This document shows, piece after piece, positions 52,346-64,000 of a stretch of DNA of 64,000 bases. The translations under genes were made by a program, and so were the position numbers. Under the pieces are notes generated by a model. The model was not told the DNA's origin. It searched no databases and saw nothing but the letters and a program-made list of their open reading frames with translations. Source of the stretch: Onchocerca lupi (lineage: Eukaryota; Nematoda; Chromadorea; Rhabditida; Onchocercidae); NCBI GenBank assembly GCA_028564675.1, contig JAOVVO010000004.1:124001-188000 (forward strand), in the 5' to 3' direction. Every line of letters starts with the position of its first letter. Positions within the stretch are counted from its first letter, which is position 1.

Positions 52346-54394
52346 CGTCATTATTGTTATTATATTTCAAAATGTAAATGTCGTAATTCAGGCTTATTAT
52401 CGACTTTCATGTTTAATAATGAATTGATTACTTGCGTACATCAACAGAATAACTTTCAGAAGTAGAACTTATGGATTCTCATCACTGCTACTAATGCTTA
52501 GTAATAGTTTTAAAAAAATCCATGTGTGTTTAGGTGAAACAGATAACTTTGATTGTCTGACGATAGAGATTTGCTATCAGAGAGCAGTCTCGCTCTCAAT
52601 ATCATATCCGTCACTATTATTTTTTTATTTATATGCAATAAAAAAATGGCTTTTTTGTCATGATATGAATAATATTTATGTAACTTTTCTACATAGCAGT
52701 TGCTTATCTGTTTTTTGAAATAACTTTGCCTTTAAAATGATATTACTTTTGTGTTTCAAATTATTTATTAGCAGGAAAAATAAATGATACAAAGCAGTTC
52801 AGCTTAGAGCTAAATTTTGTTCTTTTTTTTTAAGGATTCGCTTGGTATAGGTTGTGATAATAAGGATCTTTCATTGTTTCTTCCCCCTACTTGACTTTTG
52901 TTTTCTTAAATACAAGTGCATTTAATATCATTATTGTTCAAAAATAATCCTATCAAAAATTCTCTTGACTAGGTTACTTTTCTTGGATAGGCGTGGGAAT
53001 TTCGAAAGGAAAAAAAATGGAATATTCTAGATTGCACGGAGAAAGTTGAAATGTTGAGCATGTATTAAAAGTCTACTGCTGTTTTAAAATTATTAACTAC
53101 TAGCAAATTTGCGGTTTATGGAGTTCAGCTAAGTATAATCAGAATATAAAATGCAATAAACTGAAGGATTGCCTTAAAAAATACTTGGTCATTTCTAGCG
53201 AAGCTTTGAAATAGAAGATACAGTGCATAGTTAATGAACAATTCTGATTTTGATTACTAATCAATCCCGACAATTAATGATGAGTGATATCCTGATTGAG
53301 AATTCTGTTGTATTTTGTGGTTGCAAAAATTTAATATTGCAAATGAATATGAATGTTGTACGCTTTTTATTGAAATCTGCGAGAACAGCTTTGTCAATAA
53401 AATGCAATTTTGCGTGCGATATGATCTACAAGTACTGAGCCTTACGTGTTTTATTTCTTTGTGATAATCATTTTGATGCCTGAAATATCGCGAGAATCAA
53501 GTGATATAAGCAAGTGCATTTGGGTATACTGTAAGGATTTTAGAACTACGCACGAATCTTCATCTGTCGGAAAGCAACAAATCGTCCAAAAAAAATATCA
53601 TTTTCTCCAAAACATGCACATAAAAAAGATCCATTTTAACGCAAAATATCCTGCTGGAATTTTCCACAAATTTGAAATCTCGTAAGAAATGTAACAAAAA
53701 CAATCGCGAGATGACAACAATAAATAAAGTTTATTTATAGGATAAAAAATTCACTTGTTATTAATACAAAGACTTCATAATAGAGGGATCATATTTGTAG
53801 CGAGAATAAATATCTCACATTTGGAATTTTTATTACGATCGGCCTCATGAAATCGATCTTCCATATTTCTAGAATTAATAAATGATCGACACTTAATTAG
53901 TAGGAGAATGTCTACTGTCTGTGTATTCCAAACTTCTAGTTTTTCCCATATCAGAAGCGAGAGGGCAATAATGAATGATATATTGCAATGGTAAGGTAAG
54001 CAGTCGTCGCTTTCCGTGTCACATATCACCTGCAATATCATTAATGCTACCAACACTTTTGATCATTGACAAACATACCTTCAACCGCAGCATGTTGTGC
54101 GGGACAAGTCGGGTCATCTCTAATTTCACCGTTTAGAAAGTTTGCAGTAGTGCAGTATAAACATGCTTTCATGCACTTGCAATATCACTCATTGCTTGCA
54201 ATTAGCGGGTGATAAAGCAAAGACAGAGAAGCCAACAGCAATGGAAATAGTATAGTGACAACAACAATTATCACTCCTTGATAAGTGTCCCCACCCTTCG
54301 ATTATATAGTGTCGCCAGAATACCGAATAATCCTGTACAACCATCAGCTTGTCACCACATCTTTCACTCTCACCTTGTCTCGACTCTGCTTCTC

Positions 54395-54570
54395 ATCTCT
54401 CTCTGCGTATATGTATGTGCCTGTACCTCCTCGCCGTGCAACACTTTTACTATATTCCCTGCCGATCCATCGACATATCGCGCATGCGCTATTTCTACAG
54501 TCCATCATACGCACACATCTATATAGACACATACACATGCATAGACATACATAGACAGACACAGACATTA
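54395..54570. repeat. CA/ATAC-rich low-complexity stretch
   Basis: Pyrimidine-rich sequence grading into imperfect ACATA/CACATACA and GACAGACA units (about 54,510-54,570). All three plus-strand frames and one minus frame are open here because stops are rare in this composition, so the overlapping open frames are not evidence of genes. Confidence 0.6.
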
Positions 54571-55799
54571 TGCTATCGATTCACATTCAATGGTTGCTAC
54601 TACAATAAAGGTCTGTTATTGCTGTATTATAATGGGGCTTCTTATTGATTATTGACTGTGATTGTTCTTATTGTCATTGCAATTATTTGCTGAGGAAAGT
54701 GTAACTTCGATGGATTGGTATATATTACTGTTGGCGCGCTGATGGCCTCGGCTCGACCAAGCTTTTAATGAATTTAGCAGCATAGCAACACATTCTCTTG
54801 GCAGCTGTGCTTGATTAAAAATTATTCTAGTGATTAATTATTGTCACATGATTCTGTCAGCTGATCGACTGATTAACTGATGGAATGTCAACTGTAGTTT
54901 ATGGTCATGAAAAAGGTTCTCCAACGACCTATGTATTTCCTGTTTCTTCTCAATTAATCATGCCTAGTTTAACTCGTTTTTATATATTTTTAATTAAAGT
55001 TTTTGCATTTATCATATAGCTAAATATAATATTCAATAAAATATTTGCCTCAGAAAACCGATAAAATCGTTTTTGTCATTATAGTAAAAGGATTAATTGC
55101 CTTTACTAGAAAGTTACCCATGACAGTTATCTATGGCTAATTGTGTCCATTAATTATCTTGTTGCTTTATATCAGTTGATGAAATCAGTACTTTTCAAAG
55201 ATCTATCGCTCTATCTTTAAATTGCACAAGATAGTATCACATTTTCCGATCATTTATTTTTGACGAAACTTGCAAAACTTTCAACCATCGATTTTACATT
55301 TATTAAAAAGCTGAGAAAAAGCTATTATTTTACATTCTCTGTCCTTCATATGTCATATCACTTCAATATTTGTCATTGATATCAATTTACTACTTGCCTT
55401 AATAATCTGAAATGGAAAGCGAAATTGAAAAAGAAAGATTTCTGCTCCTAACGTGTTGATGTCAGTTTTATTTGAGAATTTTTTGCCTTTAAAATTAAAA
55501 TTTGGTACGCACAGATTCCGCTGCTTTCATTAATCCATTTACTCCACTTTTATTTGAAATATCTATCAAAAGCTTTTAACTAACATTTTTATCGCGAATA
55601 ACATTGGAAAAATATAGTGGATATTTAAAAAAAAAACTAATTTGAAAAGTTGTTCGAAATTTGGAATGCTCGGTGCAGAAAATTATTGTTAGGAACCAAG
55701 TAAACCAATAAAGAATTAAGCAGTTTTAGGTCCTTTTTCGGTTAATGAAAGGCTGGATCGCTAGCAATATTTTAATTTGATTTCTTTCACTTTTCATAG

Positions 55800-56057
55800 T
55801 CTATCTGCGTACATAAAAATGTAAATGTTTGCTGTTCATTTTTAACAACGTTTCAAATTCTTCACTGATTGATCTGAAATTTTTATGCATTGTTGCATTC
55901 GAATAAGCGCATATTTCTATATATATCTGCCTACTTTTTTTTTGCCTATCACACATGATAGGTAAAAGTAGTTGAGCGGATTCATTTTGATAATGTTTCA
56001 AGTTCTTCATCGATTGGTCTGAAATTTTGATCTAGCTGGACCAGCTTGCGAAGTGAC
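55800..56057 (+). repeat. Diverged Helitron-like repeat
   Basis: Begins TCTATCTGCGTACATAAAAA and shares, in the same order, AATGTT, GTTCATTTTTA, ACAACGTTTC and TTCTTCACTGAT with the element at 57414-57565 (read on its minus strand). A TTCTTCATCGATTGGTCTGA copy recurs near 56,000, so the segment CAAATTCTTCA...CTGAAATTTT is present twice about 145 bases apart. It ends near TAGCTGGACC followed by an eroded GC-rich stem. Best read as a decayed or internally duplicated member of the same family. Confidence 0.5.
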
Positions 56058-57413
56058 AAAGTATTAAAATTTCTTTCCAGATTTTCAATATAAGTCATTC
56101 TTCAGTCTTCCATTTTAACTTTCAGAATAGGGGCAGTTTTCTAAATTTTCTCTAACCCTGTAGTGTTTATAATTTAGTAAGTTAAAGAATAAAATTTCGC
56201 TGCTTGGCATTTTTTTTCGAGAAGGATTAGGTTGGACAGTTACTGTAAAATACGGCAGGGAAGAGATTAAGCAAAACAAATGGAACTAAAACGGTTGAAA
56301 GCGATCTTGAAAAAAGCTAAAAAGTTTCTGAGAAATGGACAAGTTTTGACCAAGAAAAATCTGCTATTGTGCAAAAGGAAGTAGAAGGTATCTTCTGGGA
56401 TTCATGACATTTATTAACTGAATGCTGTTTAGCTCTACTGAATTTTTTCTAAAGTATTAATAAATTGAAAAATGAGCGGGTAGCTGAGAAATATGAATTA
56501 TGTTATCTTTTTCAGTTCTTTTTACACTTTTTGATCTTTTGTCTGCTTGCTGAAATTTCAGTTTCCTCAGAACTTTAGTATTTTACAGCACTGTATCGTT
56601 CGCTCATTATTTATCTCCATAGAAGAAATAGTCGTTTAATGTTTCATATAATCTCCTTAAAAACAATTACATTATCAGATGATGGCAAATGTCACAGCCG
56701 TTATCATTAGATCTCCCTTGCTTATCGTTAGATGTTTGGTTCGCTGCTTAGTTTTTTTTTTCCCTTCTATTCGTGCTACTTTTGGCTTCTTATTCTTAGC
56801 TTGGAAAGCATAGCTTTTTTAATTTTTATAATTCTTCTATCAAAAAAAGAAGAAAAAAAAATTAAACGAAGTCTCTTTACCATGAGCAGAGAACTTTTAT
56901 CAGATATTATTTCGGGGTCGCCATTTGTCACATTGATTGATTTCCACTGTCACGTTATCGTTACTAGTTTGTTAGAAAATTCGCTACTGATGCTGAAATA
57001 CTAAAACTGATGAATTGATAAAATATTTTAGTCTTCTCGTTAATATTACGTTGCAGTGATTAAACTTGCACTTTCAAATATCATTAGTAGCTTATCTATC
57101 AATGAAATATCAATGAAATATTTTTAGATATCTGATGTAATATAGCTATGGATGCTCATCGGCTGCTTAATGCTCTATTAATTGTGCAATCTTGCACATG
57201 ATTTTGTACTTTTCCAGTCGATTTATAGAATAGTCAGAGTAGTCTCCTGATTTTAAATTCTGCAGCAAAGTCCTGATGATTTCAGTTATTTTGTGTTCAG
57301 AATTAAAAAATTCGCGAGACTAAATCAATTAATCAATCAATCAGACGTAATTAATCAACATTAAATGTTGATGATGGGAGTTGAGATGCTGTTTGGTGAA
57401 GTTATATGTGTAA

Positions 57414-57565
57414 CTAGCTGGACCCGGCCATGCTTCGCGTGTCGGTCCAGCTAATCCATATAAATAAAAATGTAAATGTTCGTCAAATTTTCATAGCGAT
57501 CGGTGAAGAACTTGCAACGTTGTATAAAAATGGACAACGAACATTAAAATTTTTATTTATATAGA
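57414..57565 (-). mobile_element. Short non-autonomous Helitron-like element (~152 bp)
   Basis: On the minus strand it starts TCTATATAAATAAAAA (preceded by A) and ends CAGCTAG followed by T, matching the TC...CTRR ends and the A|T target of Helitrons. Just before the 3' end is a GC-rich hairpin: GCTGGACC and GGTCCAGC flank GACACGCGAAGCATGGCCGG. No coding capacity. The stem is well preserved in very AT-rich surroundings. Family assignment rests only on these end features; no RepHel source is in the window. Confidence 0.6.
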
Positions 57566-60321
57566 TTTTGATGAAAAGAATACTTATTGAAACGTTTATA
57601 ATCAGTTTGTCTCCCGCATATTGAATAAATTCTTTTCATATAACTTCAGAGTTTATCCATCTGAATATTTTAACTGTCCAGAAATACTAGAAAATATCTT
57701 TAATACACATTTCGTTTTGCATTTGCAAGCAAGTTCTATAAAAAGAAAATTAAAAAGAAATTATAAAAAAAGAAAATTAGTCAAACGCTGTAAGCTGATT
57801 TTGTAGCTATATTCCTTTAAAGAGATAATAAAATTCCTTTTCTACACCATTTAGTGACACTGATTGTTATTAACTGAAATACTAGAATTTAAGAGCCAAG
57901 TACTTCTCTTTTAGTGCTTGGCTCTTAAATCCTCTTCTATTACAAATATTGTTTCGAGCTGGGCATTCTCATTCCTTCATTTATTTTGTTTGCATTCGCT
58001 ATTTTCTCTCACAAATTATTTGAATATTGCCATTATTCTTTCTCTTGTTGTTCCACTTTATCGCTCTTTTTTTTCATTCAATACAAATATTGCTTTTATT
58101 GATGAAGGAATCCTGGAAGCAAAGCTAGATTCTTCAGATGGGTTGACACATTTTATTGCTTCTCGAATGCGTCTCTTTATGATTGTTTCGTTCATTTTTT
58201 CTTAAATTTCAAATTACTAATACTTTTCTTATCATACTATGCCTGAAGCTTGCAATTATTGCTAGCTAGCTTCATAGTATTTCTAATTTTTCATTCAAGT
58301 AGTCCTCAGTTCTGTTCTATTTCTAATTCTTAGATCACTTTTATTTGTCATTTTATCGAGATGGCACACGTTTATGCAATCTTTTGATTCCCTTTTATTG
58401 TTCTGACTGTATTTTTCAAATTTAAACTTATTCAATCCCTTTTTTCTCCTTTTGCTCGAAGGAATTGGGAGAAAAAGTTAATTGGCGTAATTAGGAAGTT
58501 TCCATCTTCTCACTACTTTCTCTTTACATCCTTTTGCAAATATGGATGGACTAAAACAAATGAAGAATGAAACTTATTTATTTTCTATTTTTTTATTTCA
58601 ACTCTTCATTAGAATTTAATTAAATCAAAAAAAAATAAAATTTTATCATCTAATTCCGCCATATATAATAGATTTGCGATGTGAACAGGAAAAATATGTA
58701 ATTCAAATTGGAAATATTTTACCATTTGCTTATCAGAGTTATACTTTGTGAAAGAGCAGAGATTAATGGCATAAAAATGAAATTGAATTTTGATCTCCAA
58801 ACAGGGAAGTGACACAGTACTGTTAAATTTTTCATTGCATCTCGAAACTGAAGATAAAAAATGAAGTCGAGAACTTCATATATCAAGATAATTAAGGCGC
58901 TAGTGAATTTTAAGGATTCAATAAAGCTATGAAAATATAAATAATAGAAAAAAAGTGTTTGTTGAATTGATTTGGAAGGATCTCGAAAACCATATTTACC
59001 TTGATGAATAGCAATGCGAAAAATGTGTTCCTTATTCTCGTATTTTTGTTCTTATCAATGATTTTCGTTTTACTAATGATTTATGGAATTTTTATAATCC
59101 TTTAATGAATCACTAACTGATCTAGATTATGTATCCTATCATCGATCAGATCAGTTTTCAACAGAATGACTCAAGAAAATGAAACTCTTTAATTTTCGCT
59201 CAAATGCTCGATTGATGATATAGTCGTGAAATTCGCAAAACAATCAATGTCTGAATAAATAAGTCCAATGCATAAGAGATTTTCTGCAGAAATATCCAGT
59301 CATCTTATACAAAATCTCTTATATTCTAAGGGAAGAACTATGGTCATTACAAAATAGGCTGAAATTATATTTGCTTCATTTAATTCTTTTATCTTATCAT
59401 GCAAATTATCATTCATGAATGAGTAATGTAAAAAACATCTGAATAAATTCCCAAATTTTATTATTATGAGGAAAAGAGACAGTATTGGTCTCTTTTGCTA
59501 GTGAACGATAAATGTTTTAAAGATACATATATTTGAATATTTTTGATAGGATTACTTAGCTAATTATTGTCCTATGTTTGTTAAAAAGTTTATTTTCCCC
59601 ATAATAAACTCTTAATAAACTAATAAATTCTTGATTGTGGAATTCTGTGTTTCTTTTCTGGAACAATAATATTTATCTTTAAAAAAGTTTAAGCGCACGC
59701 CTTGTATAAATATTCAATTGAAAATAAAATCGTTACTTAGTTAATGAGAACTTAAGATCACAAGATAATTAGACATGTAATACTTATATTTTGTCTTGGT
59801 CTTGAGAAGATATGTTTTTGCTAATAAATGCTAAGAAGCGCTCGTCATAATTTCCGTAAACATTAAAAGATTTAAATTCTTTTAGGAAACAGATTTTTAC
59901 AAAAATCATTTTCTACATTTTGACTAGTATCCTCTTGATCGGGAAAATATTATTTTTCATGTATTTATACTATGCACTTAATTTAAAAAAAAAAACTCAT
60001 TCTTTACAGACATTAATTCCTTCAATAGTAATGATTTGGTAATGATGAAAAAATATTATTATAAAATTGAGTACACACGAAGAATATAGTTGTTGGTATT
60101 ATTAGTTTGACAAATATTTCTTAACAATTGGAATGAGAGAGGATTAAAGTCTTTACTATCTTTTCATCATCTGTGTGTACGAGGGAAGGAAGTGAAATAA
60201 CCAAAAACCTTCAGGGGTCAACGCACGATAAAACTCAGTAAAACTATAAAGGTTGAAGCAGTTGTTAATATATCAATTCCTGAAGTGCTTAGCTCAAATC
60301 ACAGCATTTCACATCCATAAA

Positions 60322-60770
60322 TCATTCATATTTACACAAGTTCAAATTTGTTGAAATCTCAGAGTTGAGAAAAAAATTGGAAAAACAGAACTGAGCTGAT
60401 ATCAGTTCAGAAATAATTTCTTCATTCATCTTCGAACTTATTTCATGCCATTCACAAAACTCGTATGATTTTCTTCTTGTGGAATATGAATGGCCGTAGT
60501 CTATTACTTGTTTACAAAATCTGAAATTGCAAGTTTTCATTAAAGTTTTTTTTTCTTACTGGGAAATGTCTATCAGTTCATCGTTGTCTTTGTAACTGTT
60601 TGCAATCTGAACTATATCTGGCAAATTCATTGTATTCTCAGTGGTGACAAGAAAAGATGTGTCACTGAATAGAGCAAGAAAATGATGGATAAAAGTTGTT
60701 GTGTTGGAAGAAATTGCAAACAATTCAAAATATGTAAAATCGGTCAATTTAGAGAGGACAGCTAGAATAA
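60322..60770 (-). CDS. Weak two-exon candidate, unrecognised
   Basis: A minus-strand open stretch after an ACACATAG acceptor (about 60,768) runs through NTMNLPDIVQIANSYKDNDE to a CA|GTAAGA donor. A 39-base gap ending TGCAATTTCAG then leads, in matching phase, into CKQVIDYGHSYSTRRKSYEF and on to a stop at 60322-60324. Both parts read more like protein than the surroundings, but there is no start codon or upstream exon, the intron would be very short for this genome, and no family is recognised. Treat as speculative. Confidence 0.25.
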
Positions 60771-61901
60771 TCTATGTGTGGGTATTCAAGAGAAAGAACT
60801 TATATGGAGAAAATTCGGAAGAATCTGAACAAACTGGAATGGACTAAAGTAGACTGGAACGAAACAACTTTTTGACTTGATTTAAATGATAAAAATGAAA
60901 GCTAACGGTCGATATTATATAGCTGTGCGTTGCGTCATCTTAGTTGATCACTCTCAGCGCTATTGCAATTTTTGCACTTCTAGACAAAAGTTTATTATCC
61001 AAGAAGTAGGATAAACATGGAGCATGAAAATGAGGTCTCATAAAACCCGAAGAAAGCAAGAATTTCCATTTTTTTTTTTCTTTTTCATTTTTCCATTGCA
61101 AAATATTTTTGTTCCCAAAGAAGCGTTCAGTTTGATAAATTCACCTTCTTGAAAGGTATTTTCACTTCTTTATATTTTTTCTTCTTTTTTCTTTGATATA
61201 TTAACATTTCATATTTAATGTCACCACATTTGCTTTATTATTAAATATGCTTGCTAAATTATTCAGAAATTGCGTATTAACAGTTATGATTAGAACTAGA
61301 CCATAACTTGTATAAACCAACTTTAATTGCAATTAAGTTAGTTTATTTCCGCTATTTCAAGTTTTTGTTTATTAAAACTTGTCTTTATTTCATTCTCTTC
61401 CATATCCAATCACTTTGATTACAGTATCATAAGTATAGATAAAATTGTAATATATCTCAGTTGTAACTTTTGAATAGATTATGACAATATATATTTTGAT
61501 TGAAATTTATCCTTCTCCAAAATGTTACATCTTTCTTCGGAAATAAAATCCGGAGAAAAATGACAAGTTTCATCAGGAGATCTTTCTGCATTATACAATC
61601 ATAAGCTCCAATCACAAGCTAAGCTTGGAATCAACTTTATTATGAGAAATCTCGGGAATTTTTGCTTAAGTTATTCTTCATTTGTTTTTGCTTGATGTAT
61701 ACATATATTTATTTATCTGTTAGCTGTTTCTTCGCTTAGCTTCGCTTTAAAATTTCGTTTCATTTCCGGACATTCCTAAATTCCATTTTTGTCAGGAGAA
61801 GTACATCCTCAGCTAGCAAATTGGAGTAATTAGGAAGTGAATAATCGGACGCATATATCAATAATAATATACTATCAACAATTTTCAAAAGGCATTAAAG
61901 A

Positions 61902-63877
61902 ATGCCATTTTCATGCTTGCCTTTTTTTGCCTGCAATAGGCAGGTGGACATGCTAGATCGCCGACAATGTAATCTGCAATCAATTCCGCATGATATTGAT
62001 CGGAATGCACGAACACTGGAAGAAATGTATTTGGACTGCAATCATATCAAGGATCTCGATAAGGTTTCTTTTGTTTCCGATAATGTAAATGAAAGTGTAT
62101 TTTTAATGTGGAACCTAAACTCGAATACGCTATAAATATTGATCATTCATGCTGAATAATATGTGTCTTATGTATGAGAATGAGTTGAAAAATTGTTTAC
62201 AACAATTTTTCGTAATGTTATCATATTCATTTCATGATCAGTGGTACGTTTCCGATCTGTAAAATTAAATTTATTTTTCCTGGCCAACTAATATGATCTT
62301 TATTATGCTATATAGTACATTACTTCTTTTTTTTTTGTTTCTTTATCTTTTCTCATTATTAATACAGTGTTAGAAACGAAAGTTAAGGTTATATAGTTTC
62401 GTTATCTTACAAGGTCATATTTATTTGTCGCTCATCTACATATAGTCTGGAAATTATACTATGAATTTACAATGAAATGTCAAGGTCGGGCAGTAAATGT
62501 GACATTAATTTTGCTTTTCAAAAGACATGAATTTTTTGGTATTTTGGAATTAGTTTTATCTTCTTAACAATTATTGACCAAATCAATATATAGATATTTT
62601 TGCAGCCATTATTTCGATGCCGAAAATTGAAAATTCTGAGCTTGAGTGAAAATGAAGTTATTCGTTTGCCTTCCGACATTGCTCATCTTACTTGTTTGGA
62701 GGAACTCAATCTTAAAGGCAATGGTAAGTGTCATGACTGAGCCTTTTTAAAAATTTTTGTTGAAGTGAGGAATGAAATGAAAAGAAGTTGTTGAAAAATG
62801 AAAAATATTTGAGAAATTCTCTTCCAATTAACCGTTTCCTGTTTCGATAAAATAAAAGATTTTTTGTCTCTCGTTTCTTAAAATTCTTTTTCTTCAGATG
62901 TTTCTGATCTTCCGGAAGAAATAAAAAATTGTACTCAATTAAAGATTCTTGATCTCAGCTCGAATCCTATCACAAGGTTAGTAATTTTTTGATTTTTTTT
63001 TTACTCGATTTGATCCAATTCATTGGTGTCAAACACATTCGTTTACTCACATCTACGATACATTCAAATTTTGTGAGAATATGGCAAAGTACAGAGAATT
63101 ACAAGACTCTAAAAATTAATAAACATAAGATAGCAGATTAATCGATAAATTTAAGCTTGTTTTTCACAGTGCTACCAAGATTTGTTAGTTCCTTTTCTAT
63201 CCTTGAAATATAATAAATTCATTTTGCTTAGGCTACCACCAACAATAACTCAATTGACATCGATGACAAGCCTTGGTTTAAATGATATTTCACTCACTCA
63301 AATGCCTCACGATATTGGTCAGTTGCGGAATCTGCGATCCCTGGAAGTTCGTGAAAATTTATTGCGAGCAGTACCTTCATCGATAAGCCAATTAAATCAG
63401 CTGCGAAGGCTAGATCTTGGCCATAATGAACTTGATGATTTGGTTAGTTTTTTAGTTTCTCTAAATTTATCATTTGTCTTCGGTCTGTTAAAGTTGACTT
63501 ATGTTTCTATGCATAATTAAAAAATTATCTCCATTGTTAAATATTTAACAAATTCAAAATTTTTGCTTGAATTCACCTGTTTATTTTGTATCTATTTTGC
63601 TACGTTATTCCTAAACTTCAGATATTATCTGCCAATTTTCTCTGTCATTTTAGCCAAATGAAATAGGTATGTTGGAGAATTTGGAAGAATTATATGTAGA
63701 TCAGAATGATTTGGAAGTTCTCCCCGAATCGATTGTCCAGTGTCGTTCATTAGAGCAGTTAGATGTTTCCGAAAATAAATTAATGGTGTTGCCAGATGAG
63801 ATCGGAGATTTGGAAAAGTTGGATGATCTTACTATTGCTCTAAATTGTTTGCAAGTGCTACCCAGTTCGATTGGCAA
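61902..63877 (+). CDS. let-413: LAP-family leucine-rich repeat protein (LET-413/Scribble/Erbin), 5' part
   Basis: Basolateral polarity scaffold of epithelia; LAP proteins carry 16 LRRs and usually C-terminal PDZ domain(s), which lie outside this window. Exons seen: 61902-62063, 62606-62723, 62898-62976, 63232-63442, 63654 to about 63877. The N-terminus PFFACNRQVDMLDRRQCNLQ matches the LAP cap, where LET-413, Scribble and Erbin share CNRxVxxxDxRxCxLQ. LRRs follow in a regular register (LKILSLSENEVIRLPSDI, LEELYVDQNDLEVLPESI, LEQLDVSENKLMVLPDEI). About 264 residues lie in the window, then the gene runs off the right edge. The last donor is either TTG|GCAAGT (GC type) at 63874 or AA|GTTTTG at 63878; the next exon is not visible, so I cannot choose. 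Introns here are 169-542 bases. Confidence 0.92.
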
Positions 63878-64000
63878 GTTTTGCATGTATTTTCTCAGAT
63901 TTCTAAAGATCACTTAAATAGAAAGTTTCTTCCGATTGTTTACTTGTGGCGTTAGTTTTTGAGTTTTTGTGAATCAGTGAGCTCTTATTACTTTTCTATG

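Larger units (their letters stand above)
51576..61901. other. 10.3-kb gene desert
   Basis: Between the KICS2 homologue and the LAP gene. I see no gene I can support. It holds a long TTA microsatellite (52272-52345), a CA/ATAC-rich stretch with raised GC around 54.4-54.57 kb, a diverged Helitron-like repeat (55800-56057), a short Helitron-like element (57414-57565), and a weak two-exon minus-strand candidate (60322-60770). The rest is AT-rich. Part is probably the 5' regulatory region of the LAP gene. Confidence 0.6.

Noticed and set aside
52256..52465. Poly-Tyr open frame
   Set aside because: Translation of the TTA microsatellite.
53775..54056. 93-codon minus-strand frame in the gene desert
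   Set aside because: No ATG context, splice partner or recognisable motif; composition fits random AT-rich sequence.
54278..54648. Several long overlapping frames
   Set aside because: The stretch is pyrimidine- and CA-rich, so stops are rare in all frames; the peptides are low-complexity.

Overview
The window is eukaryotic and reads as a spirurid, probably filarial (Onchocercidae-like), nematode. It is AT-rich, its genes are built from many small exons split by GT-AG introns (a few GC-AG), start codons often sit just after a polypyrimidine-AG that looks like a spliced-leader acceptor, and several protein families are worm-like (a WAP/CCP synaptic-type protein, a LET-413-type LAP protein, a nematode-sized CAP-D2). 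The assignment to Filarioidea is inference; species cannot be named from this sequence alone. No virus, plasmid, CRISPR array, rRNA or tRNA was seen.

Layout, left to right. (1) 209-2386 (+): GMP reductase. (2) 2869-12140 (-): a secreted protein of about 1,300 residues with a WAP domain, 17 complement-control (sushi/CCP) modules and one Ig domain, with two alternative last exons. It is convergent with (1). (3) 12.1-17.8 kb: gene-poor DNA. (4) 17817-31746 (+): a tightly packed run of a glutaredoxin-like gene, taspase-1 and the condensin subunit CAP-D2. The first two are separated by only 3 bases. (5) 32815-37077 (+): a four-finger C2H2 protein, convergent with (6) 38033-39446 (-), an unrecognised three-exon gene. 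(7) 39866-40646 (+): DGCR6/gonadal family. (8) 42052-43134 (+): ribosomal protein L13a, followed by ELP6 (43418-45227, +). (9) 45720-48221 (-): Porcupine, the Wnt O-acyltransferase, divergent from (10) 49007-51575 (+): a KICS2/C12orf66 (KICSTOR) homologue. (11) 51.6-61.9 kb: a 10-kb desert with microsatellites, a short Helitron-like element and a diverged relative. (12) 61902 to the window edge (+): the 5' part of a LET-413/Scribble/Erbin LAP gene.

I rebuilt exon structures by hand from splice sites, reading phase and family similarity. Where I say a model closes, the summed exon lengths are divisible by three and every junction keeps phase. This holds for GMPR, the CCP gene (both ends), TASP1, CAP-D2, the zinc-finger gene, the unknown gene, DGCR6, RPL13A, PORCN and, with less certain internal boundaries, ELP6. 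Two models do not close: the glutaredoxin-like gene needs a one-base frame change, and one junction in KICS2 is unresolved.

The genes are mostly housekeeping (purine salvage, translation, tRNA modification, condensin, threonine protease) mixed with signalling (Wnt acylation, amino-acid/mTORC1 sensing) and cell polarity. The parts most worth a second look are the giant WAP-CCP-Ig gene with switchable ends, the near-overlapping glutaredoxin/taspase pair, the KICSTOR homologue, the GC-AG introns and the Helitron-like element.
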